A stretch of DNA of 64,000 bases from Verticillium longisporum (lineage: Eukaryota > Ascomycota > Sordariomycetes > Glomerellales > Plectosphaerellaceae). Both the position numbers and the translations under genes were made by a program. Below the pieces are notes generated by a model that was not told the origin of the DNA, made no database searches, and saw only the letters and a program-made list of their open reading frames with translations. The stretch's first letter is position 1; each line of letters opens with the position of its first letter. Of this stretch, positions 26,125 through 36,344 are shown one piece after another. Where the stretch lies: NCBI GenBank assembly GCA_019188255.1, contig JAETXT010000001.1:3906001-3970000 (forward strand). The letters are read 5' to 3'.

Positions 26125-27879
26125 CTAGTCAAGGTTCATAGCGCGCCGCCACTCAATTCTCTCCCGAGCGAAGACCTCAGCATCCTTCTCCAACTGGGCC
26201 TTGAATCTCGCCTCCCTGGCTTGTTGCTCGCGAATCGAAGCTGGGCTGTAGAAAGCGGTGGGGACGAGGTTGGAGGGTGCCAGCACGCGGACGAGCTCTG
26301 AGGGTTGGCTGCCCGTCAAAGGCAGCGTAGCCATGGGGCGGATGGCGACAGGCGTAGCGGGCTTCGCGTTGGATGGAGCGATGATGCCTTCGGTCGTGGC
26401 GGTCTGGGTCTTGCTGCCTTTAGGCCGGCCACCTTTGTTCTTGCGGACAACCTCAACGGGAGATTCGTCAGCCGGGTGAGAGTGGCGCGTGGTATCATCG
26501 GTGGAGCCGATACGGCCGATGCGCATGGTGATGTCGGATCCGCCATGGGAGCGGCGATGTTCGCTGCTCTCTAGACGCCAGGTCTTTGTGCTGGCTTTCG
26601 GGTCGGGGGTTGCAGCTTTGGGGATGGCATCACGGCCGTCAGTGGCGTAGTCTGCCGAGCGGAAAGTCGGGAGGTAAGGGCGGCGAGAGCCGCTTTCGTG
26701 ATGCTTCACAGCACCAGGGTCGACAGGAGCATGTATCTTGGTTCCGTGGCGAACACTCATTGGCGTTGCTTTGCCAGGGGTCTGTTTATAGTGGCCTGGA
26801 AGCGGGACGGAAGAGATGGACTTTAGAGGAGTGTCCGGTCGGGAGTAATGAGCTGGAATGGGAACAGCAGTGACCCGGCGCACCTCAGGGGCAGGCTTGT
26901 CCTCCGAGTCATTGGCCTTCTTCTCAGTAGACCGACGATGACTTTTACTGCTCTTGTGCTGCGAGGTGGCATTCTTGGTGCGCTTGCGTTCCTTCTTCTT
27001 CTCAATTTTCTCCTTCTTCTTCTTGGCCTTCTTCTCAGCGGTGGATTCGACGTGCTTCTTCGAGCTGTGAAGCTGTTTGCGTGAGAAGTCTTCCTCAACG
27101 TCGCCCGAGCGCTGCGCTGTGTCCTTGCTGTGTTTAGTCCTGCCACTGCTGACATTTCCCTGGATGTCAGAATTGTGAAATTCTTGACCGAGGCGGGACT
27201 CGGACAGACGATTCTTCTGCGCCTTCTGGATGGGAACAGGAATAGGAACAGGGGTCTCGACAGTATTGTTTTCGCCTTGCTTGAACTTCTTGGAAGATGG
27301 TTCATCGTCACCAATGTGCTTGCGCTTCGACTCGTCTTGGGCACGGCGCTTGACTGACGAATTAGCCTTGCTCAAAACGGCGTCGTTATTGATACTTCCC
27401 TCGTCATCAGAGCTCGGGTCTGACGAGGACGTGGTGTCATCCTCAAGTGTGGAAACCATGCGAGGGCCAAGGTGATTTTTGAACCGCTCTCGAAGCTCAT
27501 AAAGAGAGACCATGTTGTAGTGAAGCGTTTCAATGGGCTCAGCAAGCCATAGCTTCTCGGCCTCTGTGACGCAGCTGTTGAGCCTTTGCACGTGGTGACG
27601 CTCCGCATCCTGGAGGTTGGAGGCCGCAAGGACGAGCTCGACCTGGGGCTCGCCGCCGTTCTGGCTCTTACTCTGAGCTGCCCGGGAGATCTGATGATCC
27701 ATGTCGTCGCGACGGTTGATAAGAATTTCAGTATCATATGCGAGAGCCAGACGCTCCTTCCTGAGCTTTTTGGCGTTGGCTGGAGTTTTGTCGTCGTTCG
27801 GGCCAATGTTGGCAATGTCAGCCATCTTGGCATCAGGGGCCATGAGTTTGAGACCCTGAAACGATGTCGCCTGAGACAT
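26125..27879 (-). CDS. AT-hook-containing, Lys-rich nuclear protein of unknown function
   Basis: A single uninterrupted frame of 584 aa; I do not recognise a named family. The N-terminal about 150 residues are predicted helical (LRKERLALAYDTEIL, then VTEAEKLWLAEPIETLHYN). The middle is highly basic, with a run of Lys/Glu (KKKKEKIEKKKERKR) that looks like a nuclear localisation signal or charged helix. Two related short motifs, VPIPAHYSRPDTPLKS and VPLPGHYKQTPGKAT, sit side by side. An AT-hook core GGRPKGSK begins at about residue 483. The last about 45 residues form a conserved-looking amphipathic helix (REQQAREARFKAQLEKDAEV). A DNA- or chromatin-associated role is inferred from the AT hook. 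The start is the first in-frame ATG after the upstream stop. Confidence 0.75.
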   Translation of the reverse strand: MSQATSFQGLKLMAPDAKMADIANIGPNDDKTPANAKKLRKERLALAYDTEILINRRDDMDHQISRAAQSKSQNGGEPQVELVLAASNLQDAERHHVQRLNSCVTEAEKLWLAEPIETLHYNMVSLYELRERFKNHLGPRMVSTLEDDTTSSSDPSSDDEGSINNDAVLSKANSSVKRRAQDESKRKHIGDDEPSSKKFKQGENNTVETPVPIPVPIQKAQKNRLSESRLGQEFHNSDIQGNVSSGRTKHSKDTAQRSGDVEEDFSRKQLHSSKKHVESTAEKKAKKKKEKIEKKKERKRTKNATSQHKSSKSHRRSTEKKANDSEDKPAPEVRRVTAVPIPAHYSRPDTPLKSISSVPLPGHYKQTPGKATPMSVRHGTKIHAPVDPGAVKHHESGSRRPYLPTFRSADYATDGRDAIPKAATPDPKASTKTWRLESSEHRRSHGGSDITMRIGRIGSTDDTTRHSHPADESPVEVVRKNKGGRPKGSKTQTATTEGIIAPSNAKPATPVAIRPMATLPLTGSQPSELVRVLAPSNLVPTAFYSPASIREQQAREARFKAQLEKDAEVFARERIEWRRAMNLD

Positions 27880-29337
27880 AATTGAGTCCTAGCTACTTTG
27901 GGCCTTTGAGAGTTCGTGCAATGTGAGGGAGGATATTCAGGCCGATGATGCACGAGCTTGTGAAGTCACCAGCTTGAAAGGAGATTAGCAGATCGAGGAA
28001 ATAGAAGGTTAGGCAGCAGCTCTTACAAACTGGGAACGGTAGCGGTAGCGCGCGTAGAGTGACGATAGTACCCTGGCGTAAATTTGCAGAAGGGAGGATG
28101 TAAGGTGGAAGATGAGAAGAGTGAAGGCGAGGATGGGAGTTGCGTTTGTCGTGGGAACTGAAGGTGACGCAGGACGTGGTTGAAAGACCTCTGAGCCTTG
28201 TTGCTAAACATGCAGGCTGAAAAAACAACGGAAGGCTACCATAGGATGATGTCGTTAGAAAACGGGCAAGTAAGTGTCAGTTCAACGCCCCGGCAACCAG
28301 GCTCCTTCCTCGCCATTTCCTACATATCCGATGTCAGACAGCTACTGGAGCCAGATTTCGGCCAGTGAGCTGTCCAACTCATCCTCTCTCAGCCATCTAT
28401 CTAGGTACCTGCAGTCAAGAGATTGTTCGTGAAGTCTTATTCATGATAGTTCTGATCTGCCATTATTCGGCATGCTTCTTTAGCAAACTATCCCACGATC
28501 ATCTCTCTCCACTATCAAGACGGAGCATGACAACAACGATTGAGGAGCCGTCATGATATCTGTACTTAATAAGAAAGCTCGTCAAGACACAGAAGGGCAG
28601 CATGATGACCGATGCTAACAGAAGGCTTGACGAAGCATCTCGACCTTAACGGAGATGCAGGGGCGCCATCCTCACCGCGGGCATGATGAGCAGATGGAGT
28701 TGAGCACCTGACTAAGCAAAGCATAGAAGACTAATGTTTCCCCCCGCACTTGTCTCCCGTTCACTGCAGCCGCATCTGATAAAATGGTGGAGGGTGTCGC
28801 CGCTCTTGGTTGTAGTGCTCATCAGCAGGTGATCTTACTCTGGTATTGCGTGTCCATGTGGCCCATTTTGCGCTGAGATCTTGAGATGAAATGTATTTCA
28901 GTGAATAAATCAGCCATATTTCTCCGAATTGCATTGAGATAAGGTTTATATCTCATCGATATCGCGTCGTCAAGTCTCGACACTGATTTGCGTCCCCTTC
29001 CCTCGAAGACCATTGCTCTTGAACCGAAGAAAAGCAGCGAGACGCTAAGACAGAACAGCAAGCGGGGCCGGCCACCAAGTGGTTACCAGCACCTGGAACC
29101 TCGGCACTGTTTGGCGGGAGCTCCCCCCCAGGCGTCTTCCCCGACAGCGCGGATGCCGAACCACGACTCGGAGCTGCAATAAAGACGTGATACACCCCTC
29201 TTCTCAAGTCTGCCTCGGCTTGTCGTCAGCCATCTACATATCATCACAACCGCCACGTCTATCTGTTTGTCGGAGCGTGCGAACATAACTCCCTTTCCCA
29301 ATCACCACCACACCACCTCTCCCAAGACCAGTCCACA
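27880..29337. other. Divergent promoter region
   Basis: Lies between the minus-strand AT-hook gene and the plus-strand enoyl-CoA hydratase gene, so it serves as a bidirectional upstream region. Splice-like sites near 27,960-28,025 could form an intron in the AT-hook gene's leader. No gene is supported. Confidence 0.5.
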
Positions 29338-30386
29338 ATGAGCGGCCCCGGCGTCGGATTCGAGTATCCTCCCCAGGAGATCTCATGGCTGCAGCGCGAT
29401 GTGCTGCTCTTTGCCAACACCATTGGCGCCACAGTCGATGAGCTTCACTTCCTTTACGTACATGTGCCTCCAACAGCCAGCCTTGCTGCCCCTTCGTGCC
29501 GACGGCTGACAACTCGTAGGAGCTTCACCCCAAGTTCGCCGTCTTCCCTACCTACTCCCTGATCCTCCGTAAGCTCCGACACCTCCGAAATATCCAGACG
29601 ACAATCTAACAAGACCCCCCCCCAGCCTTCAAGGGCAATTCGCAGGAAACGATCGACTTCTACGCTGCCCAAAAGGCCATCGCTATTCCTGGCGTTCCCG
29701 AATTCGATGCCCGTCGCGTCGTTGACGGCCAGCGCAAGATTGAGTTCTTCAAACCCCTGCCCACATCCTCGGTCGGCCGCAAGTTCGAGGTCCGCTCCAA
29801 GGTCCTCGGCGTCTACGATAAGGGCCGCCCCGGCACTGTCATTGAGACGCAGACAGACATTGTCGACGTCAACTCGAACGAGGTCTACTCGCGCGTCGTC
29901 GGCTCGGGCTTCTACATCGGCCAGGGCAACTGGGGCGGCCCCAAGGGTCCGGCGACGGAGAACTTCCCGCCGCCCAAGGGCAAAGCGCCCGACGCCGTGC
30001 TGACGCACCAGACCAACGCCCAGTCGGCGCTTCTGTACCGCCTGAATGGTGACTACAACCCGCTGCACGCGACGCCCGAGCCCGGCAAGAAGATGGGCTT
30101 TGGCGGCGCCATCATGCACGGCCTGTACTCGTGGAACGCGACGGCGCACGACCTGCTCAAGGCACTCGGCGGCAGCGACCCCGCGAACATCAAGGAGTAC
30201 CAGGCCCGCTTCGCAAGCCCCGTCATGCCCGGCGACAAGCTGTCGACGAACGTCTGGAGGACTGGCGACATCAAGGATGGCTGGGAAGAGATTCGCTTCG
30301 AGACCAAGGTTGAGGGCGGCAAGGTTTGCCTCAGCAACGGTCGCGCTCTGTTGAGGGTCGTCGGCGACGGCAAGTCGAAGCTGTAA
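29338..30386 (+). CDS. Peroxisomal enoyl-CoA hydratase 2 / MaoC-like dehydratase
   Basis: Hydrates trans-2-enoyl-CoA to (R)-3-hydroxyacyl-CoA, a step of peroxisomal fatty-acid beta-oxidation. Three exons, 29338-29457, 29520-29568 and 29626-30386, all GT-AG, give 309 aa. The hydratase-2 motif reads YRLNGDYNPLHATPE, with the catalytic Asp at about residue 199 and His at about residue 204, followed by GFGGAIMHGLYS. The N-terminal half is the degenerate first hot-dog domain (FPTYSLILPFKG). The protein ends in Ser-Lys-Leu, a classical type 1 peroxisomal targeting signal. In many fungi this activity is fused to a dehydrogenase; here it is a stand-alone hydratase, as also occurs in the ECH2 family. 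The neighbouring genes are unrelated. Confidence 0.92.
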
Positions 30387-30631
30387 AATGTAGCTGTGAG
30401 ATTTAGTTGTATGCATGTCACGAGGCAATTTGGATGATGACTGTTAAGCATGTTGCTGACCCTGTGCAATGGTGTGGTGCTGTAACTGGAAATGATTTGG
30501 CCGTGATGCCGCCTGTTCGTGACGTGTGGGGCCACCTGAGCGTGCGTGACACCTGCGAAACGCTTCGTTAACGAAACCCACTCGCCCGAACTTCAGATCC
30601 TCGATTACATCTCACAACTCACTGTGCTCTC

Positions 30632-32568
30632 ATGGCCGAAACCCACCACCTCGGCCAGAGGCTTTCCTATGATGGCGCCCTGTGCACCGTCCGCTATATT
30701 GGCGAGGTTGTCGGTACGACCGGCACCTGGCTCGGTGTAGAATGGGACGACCCCTCGCGCGGGAAGCACGACGGACACCACAAGGGCGTCCGCTACTTCG
30801 ACTGTAATTCGCCTCCATACACTCTGCTTGTTATCTGGTCCAGTAACACTCACGCATCTAGGTCTCTCACGATCGCGCTCTGCCGCCTCCTTCGTCCGGC
30901 CTTCCCGCCGCGCCGACAAGCCACAGAGTTTCGTCGCTGCGCTGCTCGAGAAGTATGCTACGGCGCCCATTGGCGATGGATCTAACGTGACTTCGCCCTC
31001 GCGCAACCCGGAGATTGACATCATCTTCTTCGGAAAAAAGGTCGCTGAGGAGGTGGGATTTGACAAGATCCGGCGACAGCTGTCAAAGGTTGAGGACCTG
31101 AGGATCGTCATCCTGGATGGCATGCGGATTGCGTGGGACGTCATGTTTGAGGATGGCGGCCGCGGAGTCAAAGACACCAGCCCTTTGATTTTCGAGCTGG
31201 ATCTGAGTAGGAACTTGTTTGAGAGTTTTGGGACGGTCGTCAGGATCTGTCGAGAGTTGGAGGGGCTGAAGAGTCTGCGGCTCAAGTAAGCTTCCACTGT
31301 CATTTTCGCCCACGATGCCTTTCAAGAGCCATTACTGATTCCGACTCGCAGCGGCAACCGATTCCAGATTATCCACCCAGAGTCGGAACCTACGGCCCGG
31401 AGTGCCCTCGAAGCCTTCAAGGAGGTCAAGGAGCTCGAGCTCGAAGAGACCCTGCTTTCCTGGGAGAGCATCTGCGAGATCGCGTCGAATTTCCCAGTCC
31501 TCGACCGGCTCAGTGGCAGCCTCAACCATTTCACTTCAATTCCCGAGGCCAATCTTTCTACCTTGGCGTCGACTTTGACGACCGTTGACCTCGAATATAA
31601 TGACATCACATCCCTCGCAGATATTGCCCCCCTCGCCTCCCTTGAAGCTCTCCGAATCCTACATCTCAAGGGCAACAGCATTTCCGCCATCCGATCGCAC
31701 CCGGACGCGCCCCCGCCCATCTTCGCGCCGTCCCTCGCCTACATTGATGTCTCTTACAACGCCATCTCCTCCTGGTCCTTCATCGACGCCCAGCCGACCT
31801 CCGCACCGAGTCTCACAGCCCTCCGCCCCTCCACCAACCCCCTCTGGGCGACCCCGTCCCAGGCGCCGCGCGCCCTGCAGGAGACGATCAGGACGCCGCT
31901 GCCAGGACAACGGACGAGGCGCACATGATCACCACGGCCCGCCTCCCCTCGCTCAAGACGCTCAACTTTGCCACCATTACGCCCCAGGACAGGACGAACG
32001 CGGAGCTCTTCTACCTCTCGCGCATCGCGAAGCAGCTCGCAGCCGCGCCGGAGGAGGACGAGGCGCGCGTGCTGGAGCAGCACCCGCTGTACGCGGCGCT
32101 GTGCGCCTCCTACGGCGAGCCCGACATTGTGCGCCGCGACGAGGTGGACCCGTCCTTCCTGGAGGCGAGGCTTGTGCGCGTGCAGTTTGTTCCCGGGGCT
32201 GGAGTGGCGGCGCGGGAGACGGCGACGGAGATTCCCAAGTCGTTTGATGTGTACGCTGTCAAGGCGATTGCGGGCCGGATGTTTGCGGTGCCGCCGCTGA
32301 CGATTAGGCTCGTGTGGGAGACGGGGGAGTGGGATCCTGTCGGCGGGTTTGACGAGGAGCTCGGCGATAGGAGTGATGAGGAGGACGAGGGCTTGGTGGC
32401 CGACCTGGCGGTGTGGATTGAGGTGGTCAAGGGGTTTGGAGAGGATGTTGAGCTGAGGAAGGGGGCCGGTGGGTGAAGAGGGAGGTTGAGCTTGCGGACG
32501 GGCCCCGGCAGTTGGGATTCTGTGTTGATGGGCTGTCAGCAAGGATACGGGTGGAAACTCGGCAATAG
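30632..32568 (+). CDS. Tubulin-specific chaperone E (cofactor E), frame broken twice
   Basis: Folding cofactor that helps assemble and release alpha-tubulin for the tubulin heterodimer, in the cytoplasm. Exons 30632-30803, 30862-31285 and 31352-32568 give 604 aa if two single-base shortages are allowed, one at about 31846-31848 (location less certain, 31846-31905) and one at 32461-32465. The N-terminal CAP-Gly domain shows GTWLGVEWDDPSRGKHDG and VRYFDC. Leucine-rich repeats follow (LRLNGNRF across the second intron, TVDLEYNDI, LHLKGNSI). The C-terminus is ubiquitin-like, beginning near FDVYAVKAI. Without the second correction translation stops at 32476 and loses the end (EVELADGPRQLGFCVDG), which reads on to a stop at 32568. 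All domains expected of TBCE (yeast Pac2) are present, so the gene is probably functional. Confidence 0.87.
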
Positions 32569-32802
32569 AGCGTCTGTTTGGTTTGCTGATGCTGGAAGCG
32601 GCTCACCGTACATGATGGCGGAAAACATCATGGTAGCACACCCGGGAACAAACTTGAATGATGATTATAAAATGCTACTGCCGGCTCTGCCATGGCGTAG
32701 AGAAGGGCGATTCACTTCCTTGGATTTTCTTGATCGTGCTCGCTGGGGGCTGTATATTTTAGACCTGTTCCTGCCATTACGTTCAGATACGACAAGGACA
32801 TC

Positions 32803-33984
32803 ATGTCCAACGTAGAGCCTCGCAGGGCTCCTTGGCATCGTCGACCCAGGGTTGGCCTCCACCACTCGAAGCACAACCCACGAAACGTGGCTGTCTCCAA
32901 TGGGGCTGTCATCGACTTGACACCTGATACTCGAACAGACAAAGCCCACAACAAACCAAAAACGACACAAGCTACAAGTTACCAGGCCCAAGATCGCAAG
33001 ACATCTCTGGAGACCCCCTTAATACAGAAGCCGCCCACACCGGCCATTTGCAACAAGCCCGTGCCGGGAATCATCGGCATAAAACCTGCTGTCAACGAGG
33101 ACGAAGGCCTCGATCTCGATGCGAGTCTTCATCCCACGTACTTTCTCATGCGCCCAGGGCCAGGCCATGCCCGATTCATCGTGCCACTGATCCCTCTTTA
33201 TCTCCTGCCAGAGCACATAAACATTACCGGACTGCCACGATATTTGTCTCCCGCCCAGACGAGCCGCATGTCCAGCGTTGGCACATACGCAAAGGCAGAA
33301 AATACGCCTTGCTACAAGCTACACATAGGACAGCCCACTGGCACTGACGAAGGGCTCAGTAAGGAGGAGACTGCTCAGAGTGCCAATGCCAGCCCGCCGC
33401 TCGCGCAAACTGAGGAGATCCCTCGCATCGTACCCAATCCAGTCGTCCCTCCAGGTGGCAAGCCCTCGCCTCCTTTACTCGTGCTCGAAGCGGTCACTGC
33501 CGCCACTTCAGCACACCACCACCACCACCATCACGCCCAGTCGGCGAAGCTAAAGGCAGGACGTGGGTATTACTGTCGTCACTACTGCCACCATGGGACC
33601 TGCAAGTGGGGATCACGCTGCCGTTACCAGCACATTATGCCGAGCACGTCTTCGGGACTGGCGGAGGTTGGACTCAAGGGCTTTCCGACTTGGTATCGCG
33701 CTGTACTGGTCAACCTAAAAAGTGCTGGCAGAATGCATTACCATCACGAGATGCAAGCTGACAAAGTGGAGGGGGATGAGAGAGGAAGATGGGAGGGACA
33801 GAGCATGGCGGAGTGCCAGACTAGAGGCAGGAATTTGGAGGTGGATAGGGCACTGGAGACGAAGAGAATTGAGATGGAAAGATTGGAGCGTTTGAGGCAG
33901 GGGGCGAATGGCTATTGTGCTACGAGCGTCGCAGAGACGGAGCAACAGCGCATGGCTGAGCAGAGACTGGTTGACTTGGACTAG
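32803..33984 (+). CDS. Single CCCH zinc-finger protein with poly-His tract
   Basis: Uninterrupted frame of 393 aa. One C-x8-C-x5-C-x3-H zinc finger is formed by C258, C267, C273 and H277 (YYCRHYCHHGTCKWGSRC), the type usually involved in RNA binding. Seven consecutive His residues (238-244) lie just upstream. A hydrophobic conserved-looking block, MRPGPGHARFIVPLIPLYLL, occupies about residues 116-135. The C-terminal about 70 residues are charged and probably helical (LEVDRALETKRIEMERLERL). The first ATG gives this start; only about 230 bp separate it from the upstream gene's stop. The precise function is unknown; RNA-associated regulation is an inference from the finger type. Confidence 0.78.
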   Translation: MSNVEPRRAPWHRRPRVGLHHSKHNPRNVAVSNGAVIDLTPDTRTDKAHNKPKTTQATSYQAQDRKTSLETPLIQKPPTPAICNKPVPGIIGIKPAVNEDEGLDLDASLHPTYFLMRPGPGHARFIVPLIPLYLLPEHINITGLPRYLSPAQTSRMSSVGTYAKAENTPCYKLHIGQPTGTDEGLSKEETAQSANASPPLAQTEEIPRIVPNPVVPPGGKPSPPLLVLEAVTAATSAHHHHHHHAQSAKLKAGRGYYCRHYCHHGTCKWGSRCRYQHIMPSTSSGLAEVGLKGFPTWYRAVLVNLKSAGRMHYHHEMQADKVEGDERGRWEGQSMAECQTRGRNLEVDRALETKRIEMERLERLRQGANGYCATSVAETEQQRMAEQRLVDLD

Positions 33985-34766
33985 AAGCTGCCACATATGG
34001 ACATGGAAAGGGGCTCAAGTATCTTGGACATGTTCAAAATTACAAGCCATGCTAGCCGATAGGAAACACACTGGAAAGCTTATCGTTTCGGACCATTGAC
34101 ACCCGATCTTGCTGTGAACGGCATCGAGCCTCGTCGTATCACAGCCACCGCTTATGCCCGCCCACATCTCCAAGCCGGCGCACCCCTGAACTCAATCCCT
34201 TATGGCCCGTTCTGCCGGCCTAGCGGCTACCGAATCGATATGTCCGGTAATCAACGGGTTTTGTTTGTAATCTGATAATGTCGTGACATGTCGTCATCCT
34301 CTCTCCAGGCCAGTGGGGTGTTTCGGTGACAGTGCACAATGGAGTTTACCACACCAGCGACATCTAAGTCCGGGGCCTCCGACGCGGATCTAGGGCAGTG
34401 TCAAACAAATCCGACCGGCCTACTCGGCCGGCTACCGGCGATTAAATATTGGGAGGTCGTATGACGCACATTAGCGATGAAACATCTCGATGGTGTTGAG
34501 GCTTAAACGGAGGTCGGAACTAAGAAGTAGTGATGAGAGTGGTACCGATATTTTGTATGGAAGAAACACTCCATCACAATGCAACATGAATATGATGTCG
34601 CATTTTGGTGGACCTCCCAGGATCAGTATAAGAGATGCTGAACCTTCTTTAATTGTATGCTGTGCAATCGATATCATCAGTCTTCTACAGCTTATTCCCT
34701 GCACATTACTCAACACCTGAATATTTATTTCCTCAACGAGCCTTCACAACACCTAGTAGTCACACC
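33985..34766. other. Intergenic region
   Basis: Upstream region of the aldo-keto reductase gene. It is modestly AT-richer in the second half. No gene seen. Confidence 0.55.
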
Positions 34767-35753
34767 ATGCCTCAACTTGTCGGACAAGAAGTTGGTTCCC
34801 ACGGTTTCGGCCTCATGGGCTTCACCTGGCGTGAAGACCCCATTGGGGATGAACAGGCCTTCGAAGCTCTGCGCGCGGCCATCGCGAACAACCTGACATT
34901 CTGGAACGGCGGCGAGTTTTACGGCACACCAGAAGCCAACTCGCTAACTCTCCTGAACCGATACTTCGAAAAGTACCCCGAAGACGCAGACAAGGTCGTT
35001 CTCAGCATCAAAGGTTGCTTCTCTATGAAGTCCGGACCCGACGGCTCGCCTAAGGGTGTCCGTCGCTCTCTCGACAATAGCATCGCCCTACTCGGCCCTC
35101 GTAAGAAAATCGACATTTTCGAGTGCGCCCGTTGCGATCCTAACACGCCCCTCGAAGTCACACTCGGCGTTCTTGACAAGGAGTACGTTCAGACTGGCAA
35201 AATTGGCGGTATCAGCCTCTCCGAAGTTTCAGCTACGACCATTCAGGAAGCTGTTAAGATTACGAAAATCGTCGGCGTCGAGGTCGAGCTCAGCCTCTTC
35301 TCTACCGACGTCCTCACAAACGACGTTGCTGCCGCATGCGCCGAACACGACATCCCCCTCATCGCCTACTCGCCCGTCGGCCGTGGCTTGCTCACGGGCC
35401 AGTTCAAGTCCCATGACGACCTGCCCGAGGGTGACGCGCGCCGCCACTTTCCACGCTTCCAGCCCGAGAACTTTAGCATCAACCTTGAGCTCGCCGCGCA
35501 GATCGAGCGTATGGCCGCCAAGAAGGGCGTCACGCCCGCGCAGCTCGCGCTCGGTTGGTGCCGCGCGCTGTCGAGACGCCCGGGCATGCCGACCATTATC
35601 CCCATTCCTGGCACGACTACGGCTGCGAGAGTCAAGGAAAATGCCAAGCTCGTGGACTTGAGCGACGCTGAGATGGAGGAGATCGACGCAACGCTGGCCA
35701 AGTTTGAAGTCGCAGGTGGACGGTACCCCACCGGGGCTCCCGTCAACACCTAA
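34767..35753 (+). CDS. Aldo-keto reductase, pyridoxal reductase-like
   Basis: NADPH-dependent aldo-keto reductase of 328 aa, single exon. It is closest by motif to fungal pyridoxal reductase (S. pombe Plr1), which reduces pyridoxal to pyridoxine in vitamin B6 salvage. The active-site segment reads FWNGGEFYGTPEANS: Tyr52 and Lys82 (LSIKGCF) are present, while the usual catalytic Asp position is Asn47. Later motifs include GKIGGISLSEVS, PLIAYSPVGRGLLTGQFK and the cofactor-binding end PGTTTAARVKENAKLV. The frame is open further upstream, but the first ATG with family-like sequence (MPQLVGQEVGSHGFGLMG) is at 34767. It could instead act on other aldehydes. Confidence 0.88.
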   Translation: MPQLVGQEVGSHGFGLMGFTWREDPIGDEQAFEALRAAIANNLTFWNGGEFYGTPEANSLTLLNRYFEKYPEDADKVVLSIKGCFSMKSGPDGSPKGVRRSLDNSIALLGPRKKIDIFECARCDPNTPLEVTLGVLDKEYVQTGKIGGISLSEVSATTIQEAVKITKIVGVEVELSLFSTDVLTNDVAAACAEHDIPLIAYSPVGRGLLTGQFKSHDDLPEGDARRHFPRFQPENFSINLELAAQIERMAAKKGVTPAQLALGWCRALSRRPGMPTIIPIPGTTTAARVKENAKLVDLSDAEMEEIDATLAKFEVAGGRYPTGAPVNT

Positions 35754-36344
35754 AGCATGGGAAGAATGGGAGGGATCTAGATCTTGAGGTATCGTTAGCG
35801 AGATGTCAATTCAATTGTTTCGTACAGAACGTGTGTTTCGGCAGTAATCAGAAGGTTGTAGTGTAAGAATGAATCCACATGCGTCCTGTACAGAGTACGG
35901 GGTCGTTGAGATTTGCAGAATTCTTGGTTGCGCATCATATGGTTGCCATTGAGTCGTAGCGAGGTAGAGGAAGCTTACCATGATCGGGTTAGCACGTTGG
36001 CGTCGCTCTGCAGCTTTGGGTTTATTGAATCTGCCCACTTGGAGAGGTGAAAAGGAAGAAAATCTTAAGCTGTTTCGTGGTGGACCAAAAGCTCAGACAA
36101 AGTAGCTCGAAAGTGGCTGACTCAGCTGCGGAAGCCCCCCCCTTCCTCCTTCATCCTACTACCTACCTGGAGCTTTATGGCATCCACGGGGACCTCATCA
36201 CTCTGGCCCAGTTATAACTCCTCGCAACCTACTAAATCCTTTTCGTACCTTACTGACCATGCTAATCGCTACCAAAGGGTATACAGGACCGCGCCTTTCA
36301 GCAGTTCTCAAGCCAGTCAAAGTCCACCAATATACACTATTCAA
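35754..36344. other. Convergent 3' intergenic region
   Basis: Lies between the 3' ends of the aldo-keto reductase (+) and dynein intermediate chain (-) genes. Only 3' flanking sequence is seen. Confidence 0.6.

Noticed and set aside
31848..31905. A 25-nt GT...AG intron in cofactor E
   Set aside because: Far below the smallest introns seen here (about 50 nt); a missing base is simpler.
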